Assembly (NCBI GenBank): GCA_023014485.1
Contig: JAJOZX010000926.1
Coordinates: 204,501-268,500 of the forward strand
Origin: Bathynomus jamesi
Taxonomy: Eukaryota; Arthropoda; Malacostraca; Isopoda; Cirolanidae
Direction: 5' to 3'
Length of the DNA stretch: 64,000 nucleotides
The position numbers were made by a program, and so were the translations under genes. Shown piece after piece: positions 22,507 through 34,766 of this stretch; the stretch's first letter is position 1, and the number at the start of each line of letters is the position of its first letter. The notes beneath the pieces were generated by a model. It ran no database searches. It saw only the letters and a program-made list of their open reading frames with translations, and had not been told where the DNA came from.

Positions 22507-22734
22507 TCACTTTGCGAGCATCTCTTCCCATCGTAACTTCCCCTCAGCGAGCCTCTTAACAGTCTCGGGCACTTCCTCAATCAGCATCTTGACTCGCAGT
22601 TTCGAGTCCCTTTCCCCGAGAGTGACGGTATGAGAAGAACTGACCGTGTCAAAGTCAGTCAACAGTAACACCGACGGGAACAGTGATCTCATCAGCGCGC
22701 GCGTATCGAAGACCGATCGAACCCGTCGAATCAT
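22507..22734 (-). CDS. Unrecognised ORF or terminal exon
   Basis: A 75-residue frame beginning MIRRVRSVFDTRALMRSLFP, ending EGKLRWEEMLAK and a stop. I do not recognise it. Its GC content is clearly higher than the surrounding DNA (CG-rich words such as CGCGCGCG near 22697), it is not low-complexity, and its composition is protein-like, so it could be a real terminal exon. An AG precedes the open stretch (reverse strand, near 22742) but lacks a good pyrimidine tract. A second frame is also open across part of it. No partner exon is proven. Confidence 0.3.
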   Translation of the reverse strand: MIRRVRSVFDTRALMRSLFPSVLLLTDFDTVSSSHTVTLGERDSKLRVKMLIEEVPETVKRLAEGKLRWEEMLAK

Positions 22735-23345
22735 TATCGATCCTCAACGACAAATTCATTTCCGTCATGGCTATTAATAGTGAAAACTATTTTCACACCT
22801 GAAATCTGGAACTTCAGTGTACAAGTATATATAATTATACGACAATATAAATGACCTTCAAACATTCTTGAAAAAAGTTTTAAGAAAACAAAACATTGAT
22901 TTTTGCAATTTATTGATTTTTTGTAAGAGGAAATATGAATAGGTTGAAATAAATTTATTAATAAAAGAGATGTTTTCAAAATTGTTAAGATATTTTAAAA
23001 GTTTTGTTTTTATTTCTGAAATTTAGAAAGATATATATCATATAAATATGAATATTTCATTATATATATATATATATATATAATTATTATTATTATAGCT
23101 GCCAAAAGGATGAAAACTGAGAAGAAAAAGGATTTTTTTTAATTTATCACAATTCGATGACAATTTATAACAGCTGTTTACCTTACATGCTCCTACAAGG
23201 TACACTTAACAATGTACTTATAATTATGCTTATCAATATATACAACTATATATATATATAAGAAAAATGTTTTTGCCGCATTATCTAATTATTATAAAAT
23301 AAACTCGTTTGTATAATAATAATAACAATAATAATAAAATAATGA

Positions 23346-23465
23346 TGGGGTTGTTTAACCTTCGCAACAACTAAGGTCATATGACGGAGGGAACCTACAG
23401 CTTTACGTGGAATCCGAACCACGTGTCGCTTCATATTCAAGCCGCAGAGGACGGTCTCCCATCGA
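23346..23465 (-). mobile_element. SINE fragment with conserved CGTAAAGCTGTAGG core
   Basis: The reverse strand reads GTGGTTCGGATTCCACGTAA then AGCTGTAGGTTCCCTCCGTC. The same core is at 34893-34935 and, mutated, at 4965-4995. The flanking words GTTGCGAAGG / GTTGCAACGG and the tail near GATGATGGG also match 34935-34980. Confidence 0.65.
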
Positions 23466-23492
23466 AATCAATACATCAACTTACAGATATTT

Positions 23493-23498
<6 letters not shown>

Positions 23499-23535
<37 letters not shown>
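23499..23535. repeat. (AT)n microsatellite
   Basis: AT tract. Further AT tracts lie at 23700-23720, 24058-24072, 24666-24699 and 25265-25312. An (ATT)n tract is at 23909-23955 and GT tracts are at 24622-24640 and 25763-25809. Confidence 0.9.
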
Positions 23536-23538
<3 letters not shown>

Positions 23539-23540
<2 letters not shown>

Positions 23541-23660
23541 TGAATAAAACCACGAAGGGAAAAGAAACACAAAGTGGTGCTCAAGCGCTTTCGTCTAATG
23601 ACATCTTCAGGAACACTTGAGCACCACTTTGTTTCTTTTCCCTTCGTGGTTTTATTCATC
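23539..23660 (-). repeat. 122-bp hairpin with hammerhead-like core
   Basis: The arms GATGAATAAAACCACGAAGG... and ...CCTTCGTGGTTTTATTCATC pair over about 50 bp around a loop. On the reverse strand the loop region reads CTGAAGATGTCATTAGACGA followed by AAGCGC. CTGAAGA, a GTC/GAC helix and CGAAA resemble a hammerhead core with one changed base. AT tracts bracket the unit. Confidence 0.6.
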
Positions 23661-23906
23661 ATAAATATTTTTCACGTGTCACTTTCGTGAAATAATTTTC
23701 ATATATATATATATATATATAAATAAAGTCCCAAAAATGTTCTGTTATGCTTTAAAACCAAATATTTTTCATACAGTGTAGTTACAATGATTATCTAACG
23801 AACACCTTAATAATAATAAGCATATCTTTAAACTGAACTTAAGGTCAAATTTAAGTACAATTTTTTTCCGGCAAGTTAAACATCCGAAGAGTGACTTTCT
23901 CCAATT

Positions 23907-23939
<33 letters not shown>

Positions 23940-23999
23940 ATTATTATTATTATTACTGTTTTTTTAAGTATAAAAATAAAATTTACTTTTAAATTAACT

Positions 24000-24661
24000 T
24001 AAACATTAAAACTTTTATTAAAAATTAATTAAACTCAGTTTAATGCTATTCACAAAATATATATATATATATACTTTAGTTTTAAAAATAGTCGTCCACA
24101 AATGACCAAATTTATTTTTGCTGATTCAGCACTTTTCAAAACAAACTTATAATGTACTGGTGAGCAAAATAATTTGATTTTTTTATGGTTCAACATTTGT
24201 CTATGCAACTTGGGTTAGCACAAAAATAATTTGTTTTGGCACTACATCCATTTGTGAGTACGAATGGTTATACTGGGTGGTTAGGTATAGGTAGTCCCAG
24301 TGTATCCCGGCTTTCGCAATTGGTTGTACACTTTTATATAATTATATTGTATAATTTTTATTTTACAATATTTATTATTTTAATAATATTCCAGGAAAAT
24401 ATTTCGGTATAGGTTTCAAATTAGGAAACCTATAAAAACACAGGTTCCAGTAGTGGAATTTAGTGGAAACATTTCTGGGATATAATTCATGGGAAAATGC
24501 TTACAAAGTAATACATTTTTAGGATTAATTATCAAAATTGCAGGAATTTATACTTAATATGTTTTTGATTTCAACATATTATATTTACATTAAAAACACA
24601 CACATACACATACTCACTCGCGTGTGTGTGTGTGTGTGTGATTTAGTGATCGTGAAATAAT

Positions 24662-24699
<38 letters not shown>

Positions 24700-25259
24700 T
24701 CTTACTGATATTCTGAGATAATTTTTTTTAGGCAATTTCTAAAGATTTTTCCCCAGATTTAATTTCCTTTTCAATGAACTCAGAACCGAAGCCATTCTAC
24801 AAGTACTTCATAACTTCACAACTTTTCTTTTAACATCTTTTTTTTTTATTATTATTATTGAATTTCTATACAATTTTATATCCTGTTTATTTATATTTCA
24901 TTTTAAAAATAAATATTAAAGTGTGTTTGAAATATTGACTCTTTCTAATTTAAAAACTTAATTGTTTTAAAAAAAAAATTAAATTTTGGTTGTTTGTAAA
25001 TAAATGTTATATAATTTTAGAGCATTGAAATTATTTTACATTTCAAATAAAATAAGTAGAAAATAATAACTGGTTCGAAAAACTAAATTATATGACGACC
25101 AATTCTACTAGTTAATTCAATTAACAATTTCAGTTAATTTCCAGAGAAATAAGTTCTGTTGGCAAGCAATTAACAACCATCTAATTTTGTTGATTTAAAA
25201 CTGTTCTTTTTTTTTCTAAAATATTTAATTTAGTCTCTCATACAATATGAGATATGTGA

Positions 25260-25315
<56 letters not shown>

Positions 25316-25761
25316 ATTGTCAACCATTTCAAGAATCTTAAAGGACCGTCCAGAGCATATTTTAATAACTTTAAGACTATAATTTAAGTAATGCAAACTA
25401 TAAAAATTTGTTTAAATATGTAATTACGTATTATTATTATCATTGTAATAATATAATTATCACGATTACTTTCGAGAACATATCCGTAACTAATAATTAA
25501 AATTACTGAACAGTATTAAAGAGTGAATTTATTAATTACCGAAAAAAACCTTAATTCAAAAAGAATAGAAGTGACAGAGTTTTACAATATTTTTCAATAT
25601 TTTTTCTGTACAATTTAGATATTTGACATGGCATTAATATATCATCTTTTTAAGCAATATTAAAGGGATTCAGTTTATTTATTACATAAAGGGAAAATGG
25701 CAAGTACAGTAATAGTAATAACAATAATAATAATTATAAGGATACACATACTAAATACATT

Positions 25762-25810
<49 letters not shown>

Positions 25811-27600
25811 ATTGAAATACTGTATTGATAACTGTAATTTTTATCGAATGTCATTTAATCCAAATGACCAAATCATCGAATTTGCTGGGGGTCACAACCC
25901 CTCCCAACTTTGTCGGGTGAAGAAAGGTAAAAAGCGGGTGGAGCTCCTTCGTTAGTCACGCTTATGAGTTAGCTTTGGTAAACAAAAATCAGTGAACAGG
26001 TCAGTCGTGAGATCCTAAGATTTAACAGGTCTTCCAAACAAAGTTTCCGAGACATTACCTTCGTACCGAATTACATTTTGAGATGAACAGAGGACATCCC
26101 ACTGCCGAGTAACCGTTCATTTGTAACGAAATTCTTTTGAATTACAGTCATAAGACTAATGGAGGGATGCCAAATACACTAACTATGACAAGACATTAAA
26201 AATTACATACTCTTTTCGGTTATTTAAACTGCATATACGTTATTACAATAAAATGGTTACGCGTGAACATGCGATGATGAAGGGAGTTGCTTTGAAAGTT
26301 AATTAAAGCAAAGGAGTGAATGGGGTGCTTTGGGGTAAAATCAACAATACTATAAATCTGATCGGATTTCAACAGCTTTTCAGGAAAGCCTGGTAAAGTA
26401 TATTACCATCCTATGTGACTGATGATTGTGACTGATGATTGTGTATTGTAGAAAGGATTTTGTGAAAGTAGACATTGTTTTTGTACAATTTAAAAGGAAT
26501 CATGTTTTTATCCCCATCAGAATTTCGCCCTTTTGCAAAAAGTTATCTTGATGGGCACGTCAAACGATGATATTTTAACGCAGGGTATTTTATTGCTAGA
26601 TTTTTCATCGCTTGTCGAATGAACACTTAGTACCCAGATGGCAATCGGACGTTAGGGGAACGTTGGTATTTGGAGTATACCAAAGTTACGAATATCGGCT
26701 CAGCAGATGCCTGGCATCTCAATAATTTGATAGTGGGTACCTGAATGCAGGGCGGCATTTTAATTTTCGGTATTACAAAAATGCTTAGTATTTTAATATT
26801 TAATACTTCAGTGCTGGGCACTTTAACCCTGGATATTTAAATTAAGTGTTTAAACATTTTGATAAATGCTTTATTTTCCCCTCTGAGTAAATTTGATATT
26901 TTGATTTGGCAATTTCTAACCCTGGGTATGGATGTATAGGTCACCACATTTTAGTGGAATATATATATATATATGAGAACCAACATGAAGACAGTTTTGT
27001 AACATTTTAAATGCATGTAATTCTTACATTAAAGAAAACTGTATTCAACCTTTGAATAATTCCTGGTATAAATTTTGCATTCATATTTCTTATTAATTAT
27101 TATTAATTATATATTTCAGTTTAAACAAAAAAATATTAAGATTTATTAAAAAATTATGATTAACAAATAACATTTTGTAATTTACAAATTTAACATTTGT
27201 TACAAGTAATAAAAAGACAGTTATAAATTCCTTATATATCAATTAATTTTATTCACTTTTTTAAAACTAAACCATTTTCGAGCGTCCCTGACTCCTTCAA
27301 TCTTTTTGAAAATCATGTGGTGAAGAGGGACTTTAAGAAAAGAGAAGACGGGATAGGATACGTTATTAGAAAATGGCTTCGTACAACAAACCCTAAACTA
27401 ACTCATTCTAAAATACTGGGTTGGTTAGTACTTAATCTAGATCAGCTTAGATTAAATTACCCAGTCCTTTAGCTCGAGTGGAGTAGGTTAAAACCAGCTC
27501 TGAAAATTAAATCCACTGTAGGTTAGCCTAAGAAATGAAGCTACGAGGGAGAGAGAGAAAAACTAAAAATTCTCCTGCTATGCTTATACACGCATGAGAG
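24000..27600. other. Gene-free AT-rich DNA
   Basis: No supported gene or transposon. It contains the microsatellites listed under 23499-23535, a degenerate CCCTG/GGGTAT word series at 26580-26940, and otherwise unique AT-rich sequence. Confidence 0.6.
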
Positions 27601-27615
27601 TGTAAAGCTTTCATA

Positions 27616-27864
27616 GGGTAAAGTTGGCAATGGTTGCGCATCGGTCCTAATGTCGCGCATTTGACTTAAAAACCTCCCCACAAAATACCGTTACAGTGAA
27701 GGAAATAAAATTTATGCGATACATTACTTCTAGTAACGAAGTTACTAGAAGTAATGTTTCACATCAATTTTATTTCCTTCACTGTAACATTACTTTGTGG
27801 TTTATTTTTTTTAAGTCAAATGCGCGACTTTAGGACCGATGCTCAACCATCGCCAACTTTACCC
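27616..27864. repeat. 249-bp foldback element
   Basis: The left arm GGGTAAAGTTGGCAATGGTT (then GCGCATCGGTCCTAA, GCGCATTTGACTT) pairs with the right arm over nearly its whole length. The inner arms ACAGTGAAGGAAATAAAAT and the apex ATTACTTCTAGTAAC/GTTACTAGAAGTAAT also pair. The whole is close to one continuous hairpin with a 3-base loop. I found no clear target duplication. Confidence 0.85.
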
Positions 27865-27869
27865 AACGT

Positions 27870-29220
27870 GAATAGTAATAGTAGTAAAGAAAATAACAGA
27901 TAACGCTTTTTTATCTTTTCGCCAGACACTCGTGACACAAAAATGATTATAAAATTGAAAGAATGCTTATAAATCATTTTAAAATAACTTAAAATTCTCA
28001 TTTTATTATTTTTTCCTCAAAGATTAGATCGAATTTTCAGTACAGTGAGGGTTTGCTTCGCAAAAACAGCCTTTTGTTGCCGTCTTTTCTTTATATCAGG
28101 TGATTGAAACATGCTCTCTAAATAGCATTTGGCGTCGAGAAAAAAAACGAGTATTAAAAAAATAATGTAAATTATTTCGTCTTACAAAAAGTTTTTGTTA
28201 TTGCTTTTACCATTAAGAAAAATGTTCATTTATATCGATGGTGAGAATCGAAAACTTGGCCAAGTTACAAAATCCCCAATTTTACAGAATCAAAAGCTGA
28301 CTATTGTCTGCAACGTTTACGAGCGTTTAAAACGTAAATGTGACATGAATTATTGATTTTTTTTTTTTTTTTTACAGATTATGAAAACAGTTTTGAAATT
28401 TCACCATCGAATATACATATTTTTTATTCTGGATTTGAATTTTATTTGAATTTTTTTAATGAAAGAAAGTATTTTAAAATTAAAAAATTATATATTTACT
28501 TCACAGTTATTTGAAAGCCAAATCTTGAAACAAATAAGCTTATCTAAATAAAAATAATAATACGTCTTTATCTATTGCTATATAAATGTAATTAACATTA
28601 AGTTACATATTTAATTACAGAATAAATAGTAATTGAAATCTTAATTAACTTCTGACAAACAAATTTTACAATCACAACTAAGCTACTTCCTAATTTATTT
28701 AAAATTAATTGAAATTGTCAAAAAAAAGCTTAAAAGTCAAGACTTAAATCAACACTATTAAAAAAGTAAGCAACACTGCTTCTAAGATATCTTAAAATTC
28801 CTATTTAACGTAATTACAATAATAATTTCGAAAGAAAACGAAAATTCGTATACAATGAAATGAATTAATAAATTATATATGTATATATACAGGGAGACCC
28901 CAAAAAGGTATCTCCAAAAAAATACTCGTGTAACGAGTTATTTCTGGGAACACCTTTTTTTTTTTTTATCACCCTATATATATATCGAGATAAATACAAC
29001 GCTATACTTAAATTCTGAGTTAAAAGTTGAACAAATATACAATTTTTTTAAAACGAACTATGATGATGATATTTTGTTTTATTGTCAGTTTGAAACAACA
29101 AAAATATTCATCATTGAAGTTAGTAAATCATCATAATGAATTGTTAAACTGTTTACAGAACGGGTAAACAGAGCTAAACTACCTGTAAAGACACAAACGC
29201 AGCAACAATAATAATGTGTA
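27870..29220. other. Gene-free AT-rich DNA
   Basis: No supported gene. Two small blocks at 28890-28905 and 28965-28980 (CAGGGAGACCCC and ATCACCCTATATATA) could be remnants of mariner-like ends, but they do not form a convincing inverted pair. Confidence 0.5.
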
Positions 29221-29224
29221 AGAA

Positions 29225-29402
29225 TAATTATCGATCGGGAGAACCAGCGATTAGGACGGACGAACGTCGCCTATCGCGCTGCTAACTCCCGGATCACTAG
29301 AATCATTATTATCCAGCACCATCGGGAGTCAAACCCCCGATCTCAGTGTCATCACTTCGCTCATAGGGAAACGGCGTTACCCACTGAGCCGCGGGAGCTG
29401 TC
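29225..29402 (-). mobile_element. tRNA-derived SINE
   Basis: The reverse strand starts GCTCCCGCGGCTCAGTGGGT (A-box-like), followed by a variable region and GGGGGTTTGACTCCC (B-box-like). A body with CGGGAGTTAGCAGCG and CGACGTTCGTCC follows. The same order is on the plus strand at 49125-49325, so this is a repeat family. The block is much more GC-rich than its surroundings. Confidence 0.75.
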
Positions 29403-29984
29403 TAATTAATGCGTAGCATCGTGCATATAAAAATTAAACTTATTTATCATGAAAAACTGCTAGTAAATAAATATATCGAGTTGATGATATGAGTGGTTCG
29501 TTTTAAACGAAACGGTTCTCGAATTCGAGAGCTTGAATAGCCCTAAATAAATATCAGAATATAAATACATTACCATAAGTTACCATCAGAACACTAAATG
29601 GAAGAAATTAAGCCAGGTTTTTGTTTTGGCACTATCGTATGTACTATAAAAAACGGTAACATAATGAAAAACTCTTTAGAAACCATATTAAATTTCAAAT
29701 TATTACAAAATTTTACGTACTAATTCCATACACAGAGTTTTATTTCGAGTATTTTATCTACCTAATTATGATCTACCATTATAATTACGAATATATCAAA
29801 CTTTATTTTACGTAACTATATTAATTTTTATATTGTTATTATTCATTATTTAGAGTTTTTCTCAAAGAGCTTTTTTATTACGTTCATTTTTAACTCCACT
29901 GCTTTTGATCCCTTCTTTCGACTTGCTTTTACCCTCTCGTTTCTCGTTATCATTTTCGTCACCTTCTTTCTTTCGTTGTTGCTC

Positions 29985-30295
29985 CTCCTGCTGCTGCTGC
30001 TGCTGTTGTTGTTTTTCATCATCTTCATTTGTATTCTTCTCCTCCTCCTTCTTCTTCCCCTTCATCATCCTCGTCTTCCTCTTCCTCTTCGTCTTCCTCC
30101 TCAGTTTCCATTTCTTCCTCCTCCTCCTCTTGGAAAACGTCTTCACTAGAAATCGTCTTGAACGTTGAAGTCGTGTGCGAAGGTCCGACTCCACCTGACC
30201 CGCTCAAATCCAACAGAGAATGCTGCCGTCCAAAGTCGGAAAAACGTTAGCCATTTAATATTGTATTATTATTACTACTACTACTACTACTACTT
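29985..30295. repeat. Simple repeats (TGC)n, (TCC/TTC)n and (TAC)n
   Basis: TGCTGCTGC at 29990-30008, a pyrimidine tract of TCC/TTC/TCATC units at 30035-30132, and (TAC)n at 30275-30294. These drive the homopolymer-rich frames on both strands. Confidence 0.85.
30025..30216 (-). CDS. Possible exon encoding an acidic tail
   Basis: Reverse strand: a branch-like GGCTAAC and a pyrimidine-rich stretch precede GGACGGCAG (about 30217), after which the frame reads HSLLDLSGSGGVGPSHTTST, then FKTISSEDVFQ and a long Glu/Asp run to a stop at 30025. The first 30 residues are not low-complexity and look like a cytoplasmic or nuclear tail. The Glu run comes from a GAA/GAG/GAT-rich simple repeat. An overlapping frame (29862-30194) gives Lys/Arg/Gln-rich residues. 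Whether this joins the exons at 48-51 kb is unknown: it needs phase 0, which the 48-kb exon (phase 1 end) does not supply directly. Confidence 0.35.
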   Translation of the reverse strand: MLDLSGSGGVGPSHTTSTFKTISSEDVFQEEEEEEMETEEEDEEEEEDEDDEGEEEGGGEEYK

Positions 30296-30489
30296 TTAGT
30301 TGCACGTCGCCTTTGTCTGAGGTTCATTCGCCAGAGGCAAACGCCTTATTTCTAGCTGCAACTGCGTTATAATTTTCAGGATTGTCGTATACATATTCCA
30401 ATTTTTCCTTATAGCTAACCTCAAACAATTTAATATACTGTACAACTAAAAGAATTCAAAGATGACTTACGTTGTTTTGGTCGGCAGAA

Positions 30490-30800
30490 TGCTATAAGTA
30501 AAAGAAAACGAGAGAATGCTTAAATAATTAAAAATAAAAGGAAAATCTTTTGAGAGAAAACGGGAGAATGCCTTAAATGATAAAGAACGGGAAAGGTAAA
30601 TGATAGAAAACGGGGCACCATTTTAAATTATAGAAAACGCAATACCATTTTAAATGAGAGAAAACGAAGAACCATTTTAAATTATAGAAAACGGGATACC
30701 ATTTTCAATGATAGTAAATCGGAAAGTCTTTTAAATGATAGAAAACGGGAGAACGCTGTGAATAGAGAAAACGGTATAATGTGACAGAAAACGTATAAAA
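30490..30800. repeat. Degenerate tandem repeat built on GATAGAAAACGGGA
   Basis: Units of about 33-40 bp of the type AATGATAGAAAACGGGA plus ACCATTTTAA recur at least eight times. Their spacing is irregular and they have diverged. No coding potential. Confidence 0.75.
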
Positions 30801-30859
30801 ACTATAACTGAAATAAAATACGAGATTATCATGATGACAAACTTCGCAAGTGCTATAAA

Positions 30860-31407
30860 CAGTGGTGTAGTGCTGTGGGAACGCGTGGGAACGGCGTTCC
30901 CTTACTTTTTTTGGTAGACGGAACGGCGTTCCCTCACTATTTCAAATAAATCCAAACTTACAAATCTCTAACGTCATGAAATTTTAATTCCCACCCCTAG
31001 AAGAAATATGAGAAAGAATCATTAACTGTTTCATTTCTTTTAGCTTCGACTGAGGCAATGCTAGCCTATAAAGATCTGGTGAAACAGTCACCACGGCGTA
31101 CCAGTTAACTTTTTTTTAGTTAATCATTCCAGTTGTTAGCTATTTTTATTGATCGTACTGGATGTCGTATATCTAATGACACTGGAAATACTGCATCTTC
31201 AACCTTGGAATATATCCTAATATCCAGTGCATATGACCTCAAAATATCCCTGAAATTGGTCAGATTTCAAAAGATTTCCCGGGGGGCTTACAGTGCCCCC
31301 GGACCCCCAGCTGTATGGGCTCGCCGCGCTCGCCATTGTCCCCCCCGTATCTGAGTAACACTTCCAAATTGCGTTCCCTCACTTCTTTATTTAGCACTAC
31401 ACCACTG
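30860..31407. mobile_element. Non-autonomous hAT, CAGTGGTGTAGTGC ends
   Basis: Left CAGTGGTGTAGTGCTGTGGG, right reversed CAGTGGTGTAGTGCTAAATA, and an exact 8-bp duplication GCTATAAA (30852-30859 and 31408-31415). The subterminal words GGAACGGCGTTCCC and GCGTTCCCTCAC recur near both ends. No transposase motif could be read inside. Confidence 0.93.
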
Positions 31408-31579
31408 GCTATAAACAACAGAAACCGGGAACAGTAGAATTGCAATTACAATATCTTTTACTCCACGTCAAGTGGAGACATTATGATCTGGCAAAGGTGC
31501 TTCCCGTCCTGAAACTGTTCCTTAATAGTGACCAGATTTTCGTTACTATGATGGCGACTTATAGTAACGAAGTCATGAC

Positions 31580-31982
31580 CAGGGGCGGATTAACTGTACT
31601 TGGGGCCTGAGGCTAATTTTATTTTGGGGGCCCTTTTCTATAGATTGTTATTAACAATACATGTACATGTATAGTACATAGCACATTTACACGAATTATA
31701 TGTACGGTGCTTAGGCTAATTGAGAAACAAACTTAAAAGAACTTTAACACAGTGTATTTTGCCGTTTGCTAAAACAAAACAGTATTAAACACACTTTACT
31801 TTAGGGCCTATAAAACAAAATAAAACAGGGAATTTGTCAGTTTGTGTACTCTGTCATATTTAATCAAAGGAGGTTGCGAAATCTCAAATTCTATCATCGA
31901 AATTCAGTTGATTGGGGCACCCTCAAGCATAGGGGCCGGAGGCTTCAGCCTCAATTGCCTCAATGATAATAATCCGCCACTG
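31580..31982. mobile_element. Non-autonomous hAT, CAGKGGCGGATTA ends
   Basis: Left CAGGGGCGGATTAACTGTAC, right reversed CAGTGGCGGATTATTATCAT. The flanking 8-mers GTCATGAC (31572-31579) and GTCATGAT (31983-31990) differ at one base. Subterminal GGGGCC and GGCCGGAGGC words are present, but nothing coding. 31990-32640 holds no feature I can support. Confidence 0.85.
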
Positions 31983-32649
31983 GTCATGATTGATAGAGAC
32001 ATTGATGTATAATACTTGAACCTCCAAAATACTTTAATTTTCATAAGAATTTGTTTTCCAACAAAACTACTTGACTGGCTAGAAACTATTAGTAAACTAC
32101 TACTTGTTACAAGCATGAGTGGATCATTTCACTAAATGTCTTTGGCGCAAAATATTCAACCTCTTTCCTAACCAAAATAAGAACAACATCAATGCTCCCA
32201 CCTATAGTTGTAACCTTGACCTTTGGTGCAAGAACTTTAGTCTTGCTCGCGGCATATCGTCTTGTGACGATACATACTTTTATCAAGTTTCATCAATTTA
32301 ATTTGAGTAATTCAAGTTATGGCGTGGACACGAAAGTGTGTAGAACGAACGGACAAATGCAATCCAGGATGGACCCCTCCAAATTTATCTTTCGGAGGAA
32401 TAATTAGTTACCAGTAGAAAGTTCTTAAATTAAAAAAAAGATATATTTTACAAAGAATTAAATTCTTTAAGGTACTACTGTCTGGGTCTTTTTTAAGTCC
32501 TACTTTAAAATGTTCGTTTTTTAATTTGCTTGGTTTTGTATTAATATTGACGCATTATTTAAAGTAAAGTATTCGTTCTGCAACCAATGTAGAAGGAGTT
32601 ACATCCTTCTTTGTAACAGATAAATTGGTGCAGAACACTGCTACTCTTG

Positions 32650-33875
32650 TTCAAGGATACTTTTCTAGTTGAGCGATAAGAACGCAACTTGTATTTGGTT
32701 ATACAATTGTTTTTTAATCTTATTCTGAAATTCATTTCGGTCTAAAATAATTTTATGTACATTTTCTTTTTCATTTTTAATTCCTTCAGCTATTTCTGAC
32801 TTATAAGAGGATAGTCGTGTGAAAAATTGTGACGCGTAGACAGATGAAGGAATTGAGTTTTTGAGACATTGAAAGCCACAAGGTTTTCTCTGTCCCAATC
32901 ACAGATAGTAGAAAGATTAGAGGTCAGGTACACTATAGCCGTCTCACGCGAAGCATTCATCGGCATAAGAGTGGATAGGATAGGAATTGCGACTTCAAAG
33001 ATCATTGATAAATAAAATGAAGAGAATGGGTGACAGGACGGAGCCCTGAGAAACACCACTATTAATAGCTTTAGAAGAACAGTGGCCATCTACAACTGCA
33101 GTTATAGATCGGCCAGAAAGCAAATCAAAGATGAAAGCACGGATAGAAGGATAGAAACCGAAGGAGGGCAATTTCGAAATTAAAGCTTTGTGCCACTCTA
33201 CCAAAAGTTTTTGATATGTCTATCGCAATAGCGAAGGTTTTACCGAAATCCCGAAAGGAGGATGACCAACAGTCAGAGTGTTACAAGGAGTTACAAGGAA
33301 AAGAAGTACCTCAAAAGGCCTTGCGGCCCATACCGAGGAGGTACCAATGGCAACGGGTGCCAGGGAAAATTTTCTACACACTCAAATAGTGTGCAAGATT
33401 TGGTCTAACCTTTTCTTGAACTGATCCACCGAGGAACTGTTCCTGTTATTAAAAGTTTATTTTTCTTTCAACTATCCTAGCAGTAGTAGAAAACTGGATA
33501 GAAAAGTAGAAGGCTCTCTCCCCACCCTCCGCTCCCTCCCTGCCAGAGGCAGGTACGGAAAAAGGTTGAAGAAAATACCTTGACCCTGGAAAAGTAGCCA
33601 AGGAAATTGCCAGTAGACTGTCCCTTGTGGAACCCACACTGACGATCTGAAAGAAGCTTGTAAGTAGAGAGGTGTTTAACAATATTCCTATTAAGGGTAG
33701 ATTCAAAACCTTTAGAGAGACAAAGAATCAAAGCAATTGGACGATAGTTGGAGAGTTGAGAGCGGTCACCCTTCTTTGGACAGGCTGAATGAAAGCGAAC
33801 TCCCAGCAGGAAGGAAAAGTACCAGATGAAAGTCTTATTTCGTGGAGCGTCACAATAATGTTTAAACTTAAACAT
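32650..33875 (-). pseudogene. LINE reverse transcriptase (family C), broken copy
   Basis: The minus strand shows KKGDRSQLSNYRPIALILCL and LLSDRQCGFHKGQST (fingers and palm start of the RT), then AIDISKTFG (motif A, with frameshift), SGVSQGSVLSPILFILFIND, and finally AFNVSKTQFLHLSTRHN. The YADD motif region is altered. About 33270-33600 is foreign sequence inserted between the first block and motif A. The 3-prime end is missing. Same family as 2775-3890. Confidence 0.82.
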
Positions 33876-34400
33876 ATAGCTCCTAAACGCACTTTATTCA
33901 TCGTGTATCAAACTCTCGTTCTTCCTTACACGATGTACTCCACACTCGCAATACATCGTGCACTAACAACGCCCGAAACAGTATCTTTATTATTGAGAAA
34001 CGAGAACTAAGAATATTATATTAACTAATGTTGATTTTAATAGGCTCATACGAGTGCATTCTTCAAAGAGTTAAAACTATAAAAGATCAAAGATATGATC
34101 AAAATGGAACATGTTATTTTCATTTAAAAGCCCATGAACAAAATTCTAAATTTAAATAGAGTTAATAAATACCTTGTAACTCATCGAGACATTCACTCGT
34201 ATCCGACAAGGAATAGAACTAGTTAAGTCACCCCTCAATTTGACTATCTTCCTCACAAAAAAAGTGTTTTACTTCGTTGGAGTGAAATTATAGAATGACT
34301 TAAGTACTGTCATTAAAAAATATCTGTAATGTAACTGCATTAAACTTAAAGACGAAACTGAAATTTCTTTAATAAATTAAAACTGAAAAATCTTTGTACC
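33826..34400 (+). pseudogene. LINE family B, 3-prime end
   Basis: The plus strand reads FKLKHIAPKRTLFIVYQTLV and LPYTMYSTLAIH, typical of the region after the RT catalytic core. Further on a shifted frame gives NKYLVTHRDIHSYPTRN, paralleled at 45480-45530 by NRYFVTHQEIHSYQTRN. Stops and frameshifts make it dead. It is 5-prime truncated and abuts the family C copy on the opposite strand. Confidence 0.75.
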
Positions 34401-34766
34401 AATGTCATTCGTGACTTACTGTAATATAGACTGCATTACTTATTTCGCTTCTCATATTTTTCTATTCTTTATACCTTCCGAACTATTTATTATTTAGTAA
34501 TCTTATACCTACAATTTTTTACGTACTACTCATTCCTGCGTCAACTCCCTATAAAAAGATACGCGTTACCTTTTAATTAAGCCATAAATTACCTTTTAAT
34601 GAAGCCATAAACTTGTCGAAAATAGAAATACGCGAAAACTTATTTTATGACTCACGCTAAAATTATTTTAATATTTTATCAATAGTTTTATGTCTTTCAA
34701 CGCAAAGTAATACGTTTCAGTCTGGTCTACAATGGTCTTTGTATCGCTTTTTAACTAACCTAACCT

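Noticed and set aside
25767..25955. Frame beginning with a Cys-Val run
   Set aside because: Starts in the (TG)n tract; the remaining 45 residues have no recognisable feature or splice signals.
30029..30250. Plus-strand Ser/Pro-rich protein
   Set aside because: Translation of a pyrimidine simple repeat; the minus-strand reading has a plausible acceptor and a non-repetitive start.
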